This document shows, one piece after another, positions 8,876 to 17,598 of a DNA stretch of 37,183 bases. Origin of the DNA: Oscillospiraceae bacterium (GTDB lineage Bacteria; Bacillota; Clostridia; Oscillospirales; Oscillospiraceae); NCBI GenBank assembly GCA_017502285.1, contig JAFVVH010000017.1, forward strand, positions 1 through 37,183, given 5' to 3'. The number at the start of each line of letters is the position of its first letter. Position 1 is the stretch's first letter. The notes beneath the pieces were generated by a model that saw nothing but the letters and a program-made list of their open reading frames with translations, was not told the DNA's origin and ran no database searches. A program made the translations under genes and the position numbers.

Positions 8876-9795
8876 AGATCCTCTTTATGGGCACACCCGA
8901 TTTTGCCGTGCCTTCGTTGGAATCACTGCTGAACGCGGGGCATGAGATCTGCGGTGTTTTCACCCAGCCCGACAAACCTAAAAACCGGGGGATGAAGCTT
9001 CAGGCACCGCCTGTAAAGGAGTTTGCCCTTGCACACGATATTCCCGTATTTCAGCCTGAGAGCGTTAAGGATGGCACCGCCATGGAGCAGATCCGCTCGC
9101 TGGAGCCGGAGCTCATCGCCGTGGCCGCCTATGGCCGCATCCTGCCGGTGGATATTCTGGAATACCCCGCCTACGGCTGCATCAACGTGCACTCGTCCCT
9201 GTTGCCCAAGTACCGGGGCTCTGCTCCCATCCACTGGGCCATCCTCAACGGGGACGAGCAAAGCGGTGTGACCATTATGCACATGGCTAAAGCTATGGAT
9301 GCCGGTGATATTATCGCCCAGGCGGCCACTCCCATCGATCCCAACGAAACGGTGGAGACCCTTCACGACCGCTTGGCACAAATGGGTGCCAAGCTGCTGG
9401 TGGAGGTGGTGGAGCAGCTAAAAAACGGCACTGCCACCCGTACCCCTCAGGACGAGAGCAAGGTCACTTACGCGCCCATGCTGTCCCGGGAGCTGTCCCC
9501 TCTGGACTGGACACGTACCGCGCGGCAGCTCCACGATCAGGTGCGCGGCCTGATCCCATGGCCTGCCACCACAACGGATATTATCGGCGGTCAGCCGGTG
9601 AAGATCTTTGAGGTGGAGGAGACCGGAGTGGCCACCGATGCCGCCCCCGGTACCATCGTGGCCGCCGGAAAAGAGGGCATTGACGTGGCCTGCGGCGATG
9701 GTATGCTGCTGCGCATCAAGCAGCTGCAGGCGCAGGGCGGCAAGCGTATGGCCGCCGCCGACTATCTGCGCGGTCATCCCATCAACATTCAGTAA
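8872..9795 (+). CDS. fmt: Methionyl-tRNA formyltransferase
   Basis: This enzyme formylates initiator Met-tRNA with 10-formyl-tetrahydrofolate. The 307 residues comprise an N-terminal Rossmann domain (MKILFMGTPDFAVPSLESL), the folate and catalytic loop SLLPKYRGSAPIHWAI (with the N, H and later D residues of the family), and the C-terminal OB-fold domain that contacts tRNA (IPWPATTTDIIGGQPVKIF). It starts at an ATGA overlap with def. Length and motifs are normal. Confidence 0.97.
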   Translation: MKILFMGTPDFAVPSLESLLNAGHEICGVFTQPDKPKNRGMKLQAPPVKEFALAHDIPVFQPESVKDGTAMEQIRSLEPELIAVAAYGRILPVDILEYPAYGCINVHSSLLPKYRGSAPIHWAILNGDEQSGVTIMHMAKAMDAGDIIAQAATPIDPNETVETLHDRLAQMGAKLLVEVVEQLKNGTATRTPQDESKVTYAPMLSRELSPLDWTRTARQLHDQVRGLIPWPATTTDIIGGQPVKIFEVEETGVATDAAPGTIVAAGKEGIDVACGDGMLLRIKQLQAQGGKRMAAADYLRGHPINIQ

Positions 9796-9816
9796 TGACG
9801 GAAAGGAGGAGCGTGC

Positions 9817-11145
9817 ATGGACGCAAGAGAGGTTGCTCTGCTCACCCTCAATGCCTGCGAGCGGCAGGGGGGGTGGTCGGACGGTGTGCTGAAAAAGCAG
9901 CTTTCTCAAGCTGGGCTTGACAGCCGGGATGCTGGACTGGCTACCCAGCTGTGCTTTGGTGTGCTGCAAAACAAGCTCCTTCTGGACTTTTACCTGTCGC
10001 AGTTTTCCAATACCCCCCTCAAACGGATGGAGGCCAAAGTGGTGCAGCTGCTGCGCATCGGCCTTTATCAAATGCTGTTCCTTACCCGCGTGCCTCACAG
10101 TGCGGCGGTGAACAGTGCCGTGGAGCTGACCCGGCAGCACTGCAAAAACCCCAGAGCCTCCGGTATGGTCAACGGTATCCTGCGCGCGTTGGAGCGCAGT
10201 CTGGACCGTCTGCCCACCATTCCCAACACCGACAAGGTGCAGTATCTGTCCACGCTGTACAGCCATCCAAACTGGCTGGTGGAGCAGTGGCTGAGCGAGC
10301 TGGGGGAGGAAGAGACTACCCGGCTTTTGGCCGCCAATAACGCAGCTCCGCCCATTACCGCACAGGTGAATACCTGCCGCATCAGCAGTGTGGCGCTGCT
10401 GGGCCGACTGTCCGACGCAGGGGTGGATGTGCAGATGCACCCGTGGCTCAAGGATTGTCTTGTCATTCGGGATACGGGAGATTTGGAGCGGCTGGACAGC
10501 TTCCGTGACGGCCTGTTTTACATTCAGGACCCGGCCTCCCGCCTTGCGGTCATGGCCGCCGATGCCCGGCCCGGTATGCGTGTGCTGGACGCGTGCGCGG
10601 CTCCGGGCGGCAAATCCTTTGCCCTGTCCGCGGCTATGGGGAACAGGGGGGAGGTGCTCTCCTGCGACCTGCATCCCCACAAGAAAAAGCTCATGCAGGC
10701 CGGGGCGCAGCGGTTGGGATTGGACTGTATGAAGCCTCAGACCGCGGATGCCACCGTGTTCCGGGCAGAGTGGGAGAATGGTTTTGACCTTGTAGTGGCC
10801 GATGTGCCCTGTTCCGGCCTGGGCGTCATCCGCAAAAAGCCGGATATCCGCTATAAGGACCCGGAGTCTCTGGCCGATCTGCCCCAGGTGCAAAAGCGTA
10901 TTTTGGACAACGTATGCCGTTACGTGAAGCCCGGTGGTGTGCTGCTTTATTCCACCTGCACTCTGTTGGAACGGGAAAACCGGCACATTGTAGAGACGTT
11001 TTTAGGTGAGCACAGCGAATTTGCGCTGGAAGCGTTTGCGTTGCCTGAGCCTGTTGGACAGGTGGAGCAGGGTATGCTTACCCTGTGGCCCCACCGGCAC
11101 GATACCGATGGATTCTTCTTTGCCAAGCTGAGGAGGAAGGCATGA
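9817..11145 (+). CDS. rsmB: 16S rRNA m5C967 methyltransferase RsmB
   Basis: RsmB (Sun/Fmu) methylates C967 of 16S rRNA. The 442-residue protein has an N-terminal NusB-like RNA-binding domain (residues about 1-135), then a SAM-dependent methyltransferase with the binding loop ACAAPGGKSFAL (about residue 260), the PCSGLG motif (about residue 331) and the catalytic STC motif (about residue 380). It is preceded by AAAGGAGG and overlaps rlmN by four bases, so both rRNA modification genes are co-translated. Confidence 0.95.
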   Translation: MDAREVALLTLNACERQGGWSDGVLKKQLSQAGLDSRDAGLATQLCFGVLQNKLLLDFYLSQFSNTPLKRMEAKVVQLLRIGLYQMLFLTRVPHSAAVNSAVELTRQHCKNPRASGMVNGILRALERSLDRLPTIPNTDKVQYLSTLYSHPNWLVEQWLSELGEEETTRLLAANNAAPPITAQVNTCRISSVALLGRLSDAGVDVQMHPWLKDCLVIRDTGDLERLDSFRDGLFYIQDPASRLAVMAADARPGMRVLDACAAPGGKSFALSAAMGNRGEVLSCDLHPHKKKLMQAGAQRLGLDCMKPQTADATVFRAEWENGFDLVVADVPCSGLGVIRKKPDIRYKDPESLADLPQVQKRILDNVCRYVKPGGVLLYSTCTLLERENRHIVETFLGEHSEFALEAFALPEPVGQVEQGMLTLWPHRHDTDGFFFAKLRRKA

Positions 11146-12200
11146 CCGACATCAAATCCATGACACAGGCGGAAATGGCCGCCTTTTTCAAAGAAATGGG
11201 GGAGCCCGCCTTCCGGGCCAAGCAGGTGTTCTGCTGGCTGCACAAGGGAGCGGCCTGCTTTGATGAGATGAGCAACCTGTCCAAGCCCCTGCGGGAGAAG
11301 CTGGCTCAATGCTGCTACATCCATGTACCCAAGGTGGAGCGCAAGCAGGTTTCCGCCCTTGACGGAACGATCAAGTACCTGTGGCGGCTGCCGGACGGCA
11401 ACTGTATTGAAACGGTGCTCATGCGCTATAAGCATGGCAATACCGTGTGCATTTCCTGTCAGGTGGGCTGCCGCATGGGGTGCGCCTTCTGCGCGTCTAC
11501 GCTGGGCGGTAAGGTGCGCGACCTGCGCCCGTCCGAAATGCTGGATCAGGTGCTGTTCACCCAGCTGGACAGCGGCGAGCCTATCTCCAACATCGTGCTC
11601 ATGGGCATTGGCGAGCCCCTTGACAACATGGAGACGGTGCTGCGCTTTCTGGAACTGGTCAACTCGCCGGACGGGCTGAATATCGGCATGCGGCATATTT
11701 CACTGTCCACCTGCGGTCTGGCAGATAAGATTGACGTGCTGGCTCAGCATAAGCTGCAGCTGACCCTGTCTGTATCCCTGCACGCGCCGGACGATGAGAC
11801 ACGGTCCAAGATCATGCCGGTCAACCGCAGTGTGGGTGTGGATCGACTGATGCAGACCTGTCACGACTACTTCAAGGTGACGGGACGGCGCATTTCCTTT
11901 GAATATGCTATGATCGACGGCGTGAATGACTCGGACGCGCAGGCCGACCTGCTGGCAAAGCGGATCCGGGGCATGTCTGCCCACGTCAATCTCATCCCGC
12001 TCAACCACGTGGAGGAAAGTCCTCTCAAGCCCAGCCGGCGGATCAAGGAATTTCAGAAGCGGCTGGAGGAGCAGGGAGTTACCGTCACAGTCCGCCGCAG
12101 GTTGGGCAGCGACATCGACGCGTCCTGCGGCCAGCTGCGCCGTAAGGCCATGCAGCAGGAAAAGTCAAGTGTTACAGGAAAAGAGGCTGATATCTCATGA
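11142..12200 (+). CDS. rlmN: Dual-specificity rRNA/tRNA methyltransferase RlmN
   Basis: RlmN is a radical-SAM enzyme that methylates C2 of A2503 in 23S rRNA and of A37 in some tRNAs. The 352-residue protein has the CxxxCxxC cluster (C110, C114, C117; CRMGCAFC), the SAM-binding GIGEPLDNME motif, and the late conserved region RRRLGSDIDASCGQL, which carries the second catalytic cysteine. The ATG at 11142 follows AGGAGG and overlaps the rsmB stop; a longer in-frame start inside rsmB is unlikely. Confidence 0.96.
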   Translation: MTDIKSMTQAEMAAFFKEMGEPAFRAKQVFCWLHKGAACFDEMSNLSKPLREKLAQCCYIHVPKVERKQVSALDGTIKYLWRLPDGNCIETVLMRYKHGNTVCISCQVGCRMGCAFCASTLGGKVRDLRPSEMLDQVLFTQLDSGEPISNIVLMGIGEPLDNMETVLRFLELVNSPDGLNIGMRHISLSTCGLADKIDVLAQHKLQLTLSVSLHAPDDETRSKIMPVNRSVGVDRLMQTCHDYFKVTGRRISFEYAMIDGVNDSDAQADLLAKRIRGMSAHVNLIPLNHVEESPLKPSRRIKEFQKRLEEQGVTVTVRRRLGSDIDASCGQLRRKAMQQEKSSVTGKEADIS

Positions 12201-12922
12201 ATATATGGGGAATCACCCACCGCGGTGTAGTGCGGGAAGAAAATCAGGATGCCTTTGCGGTGCATACCCTGTCCCAGACGCAGGTGCTGGGCGTGGTATG
12301 TGACGGTATGGGCGGTGCCCGGGCGGGCAACGTGGCCAGCACCATGGCGGTAGAGGCATTTAATGCACTGTTTTTTGAGCTTTGGCATGCAGGGATGCTG
12401 AGCGCGGATAAAATGCTGGAGTCTGCCGCTGCCCACGCGAACGAGGGCGTGCATCACCGCTCTGTGACAGACAGCGACTGCTGCGGCATGGGAACTACCA
12501 TGGTGGCCGTTCTGCTGGACGGCGCCCATGCCACCGTGCTCAACGAAGGGGACAGCCGGGCGTATCACATTACCCCTGAGGCCATCACCCGGGTGACCCG
12601 CGACCATTCTCTGGTGGAGGATCTGGTGCTGCGGGGGGATCTGACCCCCGATCAGGCCAAAAGCCATCCCCACAAGAATCTCATTACCCGCGCGCTGGGG
12701 GCGGAGCCCGACCTGCATGCGGACCTGTTTGAGCTGGACGTGCACGAGGGCCATTTCTTCGTGTTGTGCAGCGACGGACTGAGTAATGTAGTAGATGATC
12801 AGGAGATCCTTTATGAAGTGCTGCACGGAGGCGCTCCAGAGGACTGCTGTCAACGGCTTCTGGATATTGCTATCAAGCGTGGGGCGCCCGATAATGTAAC
12901 GGTCGTCCTGATCCAATGTTAA
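12197..12922 (+). CDS. stp: PP2C-type Ser/Thr phosphatase (Stp/PrpC)
   Basis: This cytoplasmic phosphatase reverses phosphorylation by the PASTA kinase encoded next to it. The 241 residues carry the metal-binding PP2C motifs in order: REENQDAF, VCDGMGGARAG, MGTTMV, NEGDSRAY, RDHSLVEDL, CSDGLSNVV and the closing DNVTVVL. It overlaps rlmN by four bases and ends 14 nt before prkC. The stp-prkC-rsgA order is conserved across Gram-positives. Confidence 0.96.
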   Translation: MNIWGITHRGVVREENQDAFAVHTLSQTQVLGVVCDGMGGARAGNVASTMAVEAFNALFFELWHAGMLSADKMLESAAAHANEGVHHRSVTDSDCCGMGTTMVAVLLDGAHATVLNEGDSRAYHITPEAITRVTRDHSLVEDLVLRGDLTPDQAKSHPHKNLITRALGAEPDLHADLFELDVHEGHFFVLCSDGLSNVVDDQEILYEVLHGGAPEDCCQRLLDIAIKRGAPDNVTVVLIQC

Positions 12923-12936
12923 GGAGGTGAGCTGTC

Positions 12937-14934
12937 ATGGATCAGAATATTGGAAAATTGCTTGACAACCGATACGAGCTTCTGGAGCTCATCGGTGTGG
13001 GCGGCATGGCCAAGGTCTATAAGGCCCGCTGCCACCGTCTGAACCGCCTTGTGGCGGTGAAGATCCTTCGGGATGACCTGTCTCAGGACTCCGACTTCCG
13101 CCGGCGTTTTCAGGATGAGTCTCAGGCTGTTGCCATGCTGTCTCATCCCAATATCGTGGCTGTGTACGATGTGAGCCGTTCCTCCGAGATGGAGTATATC
13201 GTCATGGAACTCATTGACGGCATTTCCCTGAAGCAGTACATGCAGAAAAAGGGGAATAAGCTCAACTGGCGGGAGGCGCTGCACTTCATTACCCAGATCG
13301 TCAAGGCGTTGGGCCATGCCCACAGCCGCGGAATCATCCACCGGGACATCAAGCCCCACAACGTTATGGTCCTTAGGGACGGCAGCGTAAAGGTGGCTGA
13401 CTTTGGCATTGCACGGCTCGTTTCCGCCGGTCACAGCACCATGACGCAGGAGACCCTCGACTCGGTACACTATATCTCTCCCGAGCAGGCCAGGGGCAGC
13501 CACATTGACGCGCGTTCGGACCTGTATTCCGCCGGTGTGGTGCTTTATGAAATGACCACCGGACGACTCCCCTTTGAGGGGGATTCCCCGGTATCTGTGG
13601 CCATACAGCATATCAACAGCATCCCGCTGTCTCCCCGGGACATCAATCCCGACATTCCCGAAGCGCTGGAGGCCATTACCATGAAGGCCATGGCACCCAA
13701 GGCGGAGAACCGTTACGTCTCTGCCGATGCCATGCTGGCCGATCTGGAGGAATTCCGCAAGAATCCCAGTATCAATTTTGACTATACCCCCAGCGATCTG
13801 CATCTGACGCAGGATGGCGAGTCTGAGGACCCGGAAAAGACTCAGCCTATCTCTGCGGTATCCTTCTCCGGAAGAAACACCCAGGCCGGGCACAGGTCTG
13901 CAAAGCCAGCTTCTGACCGACCCCGCAGCAGGGCGGCGGCTATCGAGGATTACGATGATGAGCCCCAAAGTGCCAGCTGGCCCATTTTTGCAGCGGTGGC
14001 TGCTATTCTGGTCTTTACCATCGGTGTGCTGTATGTATTCTATTCCTCCTTTATCCAGCCTCTGTTTGCACCCACACCGAACTATACCATTCCCGCACTG
14101 GAGGGGTTGGTGTACGAGCAGGTGGTTCAGGACAGGGAATTGCTGGGTGACTTTTCCGTGCTGATCAGTTCCAAAATAGCCAGTGAGGAGCCTGCGGGCA
14201 CCATCTTGCGGCAGTCTCCCGATGGGGAGAGCACCACTAAGGATCCCAAAACACAGATCAGCGTTACGGTAAGCAGCGGACCGGAGATCGTGGTCATGCC
14301 CGATGTGACCGGATGGGAATATGTCAAGGCACTGGTGGAGCTGCAGAATCTGGGCCTGAAGGTACCTGTGCCGGAATACCAGACCCATGAGGAGGTCCCC
14401 TCCAACCACGTTATCTCCTATACTCCGTTGGAAGGTGCTGAGCTGCGCCCCGGCGACAAGGTGCAGTTGGTGGTCAGTACCGGACCTGCCGAAAAGCTGG
14501 AAGCGGTGCCCCTGTTCATCGGCCAGACCGAGGAGTGGGCCAGAAACAAGGCTGATCTGCAAAACCTTGTGATCGATAACATCATTCCTGTCTGGAGCAA
14601 TGAGCATGCCGCCGGTGTGGTGGTGGATCAGAGTGTGGCGGCCTATACCGAAGTGCCTCAGGGCACCAAGATCAACCTGCAGGTCAGCAAGGGTGTGGAT
14701 CCCGCCACGCTGCCTCCGGTGCCCAAGACCGTTTCCTTCCAGATCGCCCTGCCTACCGACCCTGTGATGGTCCATGTGGTGGTCAAGGACGGTCCCACCG
14801 TCATTCTGGATCGGAATGTGGATTGTACGCTGGAGGCGGCCCTGTCCTGTTCCGTGACTGGCACGGGAACGAAGCAGTACGACATTTATTTTGACAACGT
14901 GCTGGTCAAGACGGAAAGCGTGAGCTTCGGCTGA
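12937..14934 (+). CDS. prkC: PASTA-domain Ser/Thr protein kinase PrkC/PknB
   Basis: This membrane kinase senses cell-wall fragments and controls wall synthesis, growth and, in Bacillus, spore germination. The 665-residue protein has a kinase domain (residues 1-275) with the glycine loop GVGGMAKVY, catalytic K42, the HRD aspartate at D137 and DFG at D155. A charged juxtamembrane region follows. One membrane helix spans residues about 347-370. About three PASTA repeats follow (roughly 378-447, 448-515 and 517-587). The last 75 residues do not look like PASTA and may form a small beta domain. Translation starts after AAGGAGGTGA, and rsgA begins 1 nt after the stop. Confidence 0.96.
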   Translation: MDQNIGKLLDNRYELLELIGVGGMAKVYKARCHRLNRLVAVKILRDDLSQDSDFRRRFQDESQAVAMLSHPNIVAVYDVSRSSEMEYIVMELIDGISLKQYMQKKGNKLNWREALHFITQIVKALGHAHSRGIIHRDIKPHNVMVLRDGSVKVADFGIARLVSAGHSTMTQETLDSVHYISPEQARGSHIDARSDLYSAGVVLYEMTTGRLPFEGDSPVSVAIQHINSIPLSPRDINPDIPEALEAITMKAMAPKAENRYVSADAMLADLEEFRKNPSINFDYTPSDLHLTQDGESEDPEKTQPISAVSFSGRNTQAGHRSAKPASDRPRSRAAAIEDYDDEPQSASWPIFAAVAAILVFTIGVLYVFYSSFIQPLFAPTPNYTIPALEGLVYEQVVQDRELLGDFSVLISSKIASEEPAGTILRQSPDGESTTKDPKTQISVTVSSGPEIVVMPDVTGWEYVKALVELQNLGLKVPVPEYQTHEEVPSNHVISYTPLEGAELRPGDKVQLVVSTGPAEKLEAVPLFIGQTEEWARNKADLQNLVIDNIIPVWSNEHAAGVVVDQSVAAYTEVPQGTKINLQVSKGVDPATLPPVPKTVSFQIALPTDPVMVHVVVKDGPTVILDRNVDCTLEAALSCSVTGTGTKQYDIYFDNVLVKTESVSFG

Positions 14935-14935
14935 T

Positions 14936-15817
14936 ATGGAAGGGATCATCTTAAAAGCCCTGAGCGGCTTCTATTACGTCCATACCGGCGACGTGACCTA
15001 TACCTGCCGTGCCCGGGGCAAATTCCGCCATGCCAGGGTATCTCCGCTGGTAGGCGACCGGGTGGAGTTTACCCCACTGGAAAACAACACCGGCGCCCTG
15101 GATGCGGTGCTGCCCCGAAGTAATCAGTTCAGCCGTCCGGCCGTGGCCAACATTGACCAACTGGTGGTTATTGTGTCTCAAGCCACCCCCGTCACCGACC
15201 CGTTTCTCATTGACCGGATCATTGCCATCGCCGCCGGGCGGGGCTGTGAGTGTGTGGTGTGCGTGAACAAATGTGATTTGAACGATGGGGAGGAGCTGTA
15301 CCGCATTTACCGGGCGGCGGGCATTCCTACCGTGCGTGTGAGTGCTGTCACCGGGGAGGGAATGGATGAGCTACGGGCACTGATATCTGGAAAGGTATCT
15401 GCCTTTACAGGTAATTCCGGTGTAGGGAAATCCAGTATTCTAAATGCGTTGCATCCGGATTTTTCCCTGCAGACCGGAGATGTGAGTGAAAAGCTGGGCC
15501 GCGGGCGGCACACCACACGGCATGTGGAGCTGTTTGCGCTGGATGCAACCACGCTCATTGCGGACACACCGGGTTTTTCCTCATTTGACGCGGACAAAAT
15601 GGAGCTGTGCCGCAAGGAGGAGCTGGCCCGCTGCTTCCGGGAGTTTGTCCCGTATCTGGACAAATGTCAGTTTCAGGACTGCGCCCATATCAAAGAACGG
15701 GGCTGTGCCGTGCTGGAGGCGGTGGACCGGGGTGAGATCCCGCCCACCCGGCACGAAAGCTATGTGCGTCTGTACGAGCAAGCCAGCCAGATTCCGGATT
15801 GGGAACGTGATAAATAA
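14936..15817 (+). CDS. rsgA: Ribosome small-subunit GTPase RsgA
   Basis: RsgA is a circularly permuted GTPase that checks late 30S assembly. The 293-residue protein has an N-terminal OB fold (residues 1-65), then G motifs in permuted order: NKCDL (about residue 110), the P-loop GNSGVGKSS (about 160) and DTPGF (about 208). A C-terminal zinc knuckle follows (CxxxxC-H-C pattern in CQFQDCAHIKERGC). It starts 1 nt after prkC and is the last gene of the priA operon, followed by a terminator. In Bacillus rpe and thiN come next; here the spore locus follows. Confidence 0.96.
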   Translation: MEGIILKALSGFYYVHTGDVTYTCRARGKFRHARVSPLVGDRVEFTPLENNTGALDAVLPRSNQFSRPAVANIDQLVVIVSQATPVTDPFLIDRIIAIAAGRGCECVVCVNKCDLNDGEELYRIYRAAGIPTVRVSAVTGEGMDELRALISGKVSAFTGNSGVGKSSILNALHPDFSLQTGDVSEKLGRGRHTTRHVELFALDATTLIADTPGFSSFDADKMELCRKEELARCFREFVPYLDKCQFQDCAHIKERGCAVLEAVDRGEIPPTRHESYVRLYEQASQIPDWERDK

Positions 15818-15824
15818 AAGAATG

Positions 15825-15866
15825 AAGCGTCTGCCGTCTGAATACAGGACGGCAGGCGCTTTTTTG
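15825..15866 (+). terminator. Rho-independent terminator after rsgA
   Basis: A 14-bp stem with one G-T wobble (AAGCGTCTGCCGTC with its partner arm), a 9-nt loop and a run of T end the priA-rsgA operon 7 nt after the rsgA stop. It separates the housekeeping operon from the spore genes. Confidence 0.85.
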
Positions 15867-15929
15867 TGTCAGCACGGCGGGCGGGTCATATACTGGAATA
15901 AGCCCGTATGGGAGAGAGGAGGCATGAAT

Positions 15930-16001
15930 ATGGGGATCGTAGTAGTCAAATCACCTAAGTTTTTGCGCGGCCTGCTGCGCAGACTTTTTCGCATGAGATG
16001 A
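15930..16001 (+). CDS. spoVM: SpoVM, spore-coat anchoring microprotein
   Basis: This 23-residue amphipathic protein is too short for most gene finders. In Bacillus, SpoVM senses the convex forespore membrane and anchors SpoIVA there. From the ATG at 15930 the protein aligns without gaps to the Bacillus protein: K7, P9, K10, F11, L12, G14 and R17 fall in the same register, in the core VKSPKFLRGLLRR. Pro9 is important for curvature sensing in Bacillus. AGGAGG lies 7 nt before this ATG; the in-frame ATG at 15924 is only 1 nt from it and would spoil the register. The tail is shorter than the 26-residue Bacillus version. A CATATACT stretch at 15887 resembles a sporulation sigma -10 element, but no good -35 is seen. 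sipL and spoIVA follow, which strongly supports the call. Confidence 0.88.
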   Translation: MGIVVVKSPKFLRGLLRRLFRMR

Positions 16002-16029
16002 CATAGCTGTCCACTCCTGCGCATATAGT
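16001..16029 (+). promoter_or_regulatory. Possible sigma-E-like promoter for sipL
   Basis: ACATAGC and CATATAGT are separated by 14 nt, the spacing of sigma-E promoters. The -10 matches well and the -35 only at its CATA core. It lies 40 nt before sipL. This is a weak prediction that rests mainly on the locus context. Confidence 0.35.
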
Positions 16030-16069
16030 TGGTGCAAGGCCAAACAATCTGCAAGGGAGAGGACATACC

Positions 16070-17593
16070 ATGGAGCTGAATCTGGAACGGGAACATATCA
16101 ACTGTTATGACATGGTGCTGGACACTGAGGTGTGTCAGGAAGAAACGCTGGAGGCCATTGTGCCCGATGCCTGCCCGGATATTGCCCGGATTGTGGACAC
16201 AGGCGGACAGATCTGTCTGTCGGGAAAGCATGTACGGGATGGGGGGCTGTCCGTATCGGGAACGGTGAAAGTGTGGGTTTTTTACCAGCCAGAAGGAGGG
16301 CAAGAGCTGTGCCGCGTGGAGGTGAAGCTGCCCTTCACCATTCAGGCAGAGGCGGCCCAGCTGCACAGTCAGGGGCAATGCGTGGTCACACCCTGCCTGC
16401 GCAGCGTGGATGCCCGCTCGCTTAACCCCAGAAAGATCCTTGTCCGGGCGGATATAGGACTTGGGATACAGGCCTATCAACCCCGGGAGCTGGTGCTGTG
16501 CTGCGGCATTTCCTGTGATGAGGACGTAGGGGTGCAGCAGCGTACCGCACAGCACATGGCATATCTGACCCAAGCGGTGCAGGAAAAGGAATTCACATTC
16601 TATGACGAGGTGCGCTTGTCTGCAGGACCCGGGGGCAGGGCACAGGTGCTCAGTGTCCGGGCGGACCCATGGTGCATGGAGTCAAAGGTCATTGGCAGCA
16701 AGCTGATCTTCAAAGGAGAAGTTGCCCTGCAGGTACGCTATTTGGTGGGCGGGGAGCTTTGTGGTATGCGCTGTGCCATGCCTTTCTCTCAGATTATGGA
16801 GCTGGACGGCGCTGGGGAAGCGGCGGACTGCGAGATGGCCATGTGCGTGACCGACGTGGACTGGACCATGGCGGGGGAGGACGGACGAACGCTGAATGTG
16901 ACGCTGGAACTGCTTGGTCAGGCGGTGGTCCGTGACCGGTATCCTGTCACCGTACTTCAGGATACTTACAGCACGGTGCGTCAAATGACGATCCAGCAGG
17001 AAAGCTGCGTGCTGAACCAACTGCTGGACTGCGGGGTCCGGCCGCAGAGCGTGCGCGAACTGCTGGAGACGGAGACACCGGCAAAGACTGTTGTGGATGC
17101 CGCTGTAAGCGTCTCCCAGCTTAAGCAGAGCAGGCAGGATGCCCAGCAGGTGCTCACGGCAGAACTGCGGATGAATGTGCTGTATCTGGACGAACAGGAT
17201 GCGCTGCGCTCTGTGAGTCGGATTTTGAACGTAAGCGGGCGGCTGGAGCTTCCGGCCAATGGAGCGTGCAGGTGCAGCTGCCGGTGTCCCGGCGAAGTGT
17301 TTGCCGTTCCGGCCGCCGGTGGGGTAGAGGTCCGGTTCAACCCGGAATTCTATTGTCTGGTGACCCGGCAGCAGACCGTCCCGGCGGTCACCGGCGCAAA
17401 GCTTGGCCAGCCGCACGGTGAGCGGCAGGGAGAACAGCCTTCCGTGGTACTGCGTATGGCCGCGCCGGGAGAAGATCTGTGGGACATTGCCAAGTCCTGT
17501 TCCACCACACAAGAGCGCATCCGGCAGGCCAATCAGCTGGAGGAGGATGAACTGCCGGTGGGGCAGATGCTGCTCATTCCCAGCGCGAGATAA
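16070..17593 (+). CDS. sipL: SipL, SpoIVA-interacting coat morphogenetic protein
   Basis: This 507-residue protein has repeated DUF3794 (SPOCS) domains and a C-terminal LysM domain (residues about 455-505; the segment GEDLWDIAKSCSTTQERIRQ and the closing LPVGQMLLIPS). That is the architecture of C. difficile SipL, which binds SpoIVA through LysM and is needed for coat encasement; it is the functional counterpart of Bacillus SpoVID. The opening LDTEVCQEETLEAIVPDACPD is the typical DUF3794 start. Its position between spoVM and spoIVA fits exactly. The ATG follows GGGAGAGG by about 8 nt. A hairpin element begins 5 nt after the stop. Confidence 0.9.
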   Translation: MELNLEREHINCYDMVLDTEVCQEETLEAIVPDACPDIARIVDTGGQICLSGKHVRDGGLSVSGTVKVWVFYQPEGGQELCRVEVKLPFTIQAEAAQLHSQGQCVVTPCLRSVDARSLNPRKILVRADIGLGIQAYQPRELVLCCGISCDEDVGVQQRTAQHMAYLTQAVQEKEFTFYDEVRLSAGPGGRAQVLSVRADPWCMESKVIGSKLIFKGEVALQVRYLVGGELCGMRCAMPFSQIMELDGAGEAADCEMAMCVTDVDWTMAGEDGRTLNVTLELLGQAVVRDRYPVTVLQDTYSTVRQMTIQQESCVLNQLLDCGVRPQSVRELLETETPAKTVVDAAVSVSQLKQSRQDAQQVLTAELRMNVLYLDEQDALRSVSRILNVSGRLELPANGACRCSCRCPGEVFAVPAAGGVEVRFNPEFYCLVTRQQTVPAVTGAKLGQPHGERQGEQPSVVLRMAAPGEDLWDIAKSCSTTQERIRQANQLEEDELPVGQMLLIPSAR

Positions 17594-17598
17594 AAAAC

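Noticed and set aside
12919-14949. A 676-codon open frame on the - strand opposite prkC, and similar long frames opposite rsmB, spoIVA, leuB and priA.
   Set aside because: They mirror strongly coding, GC-rich genes on the other strand, have no recognisable motifs and no coherent start sites. They are composition artefacts.
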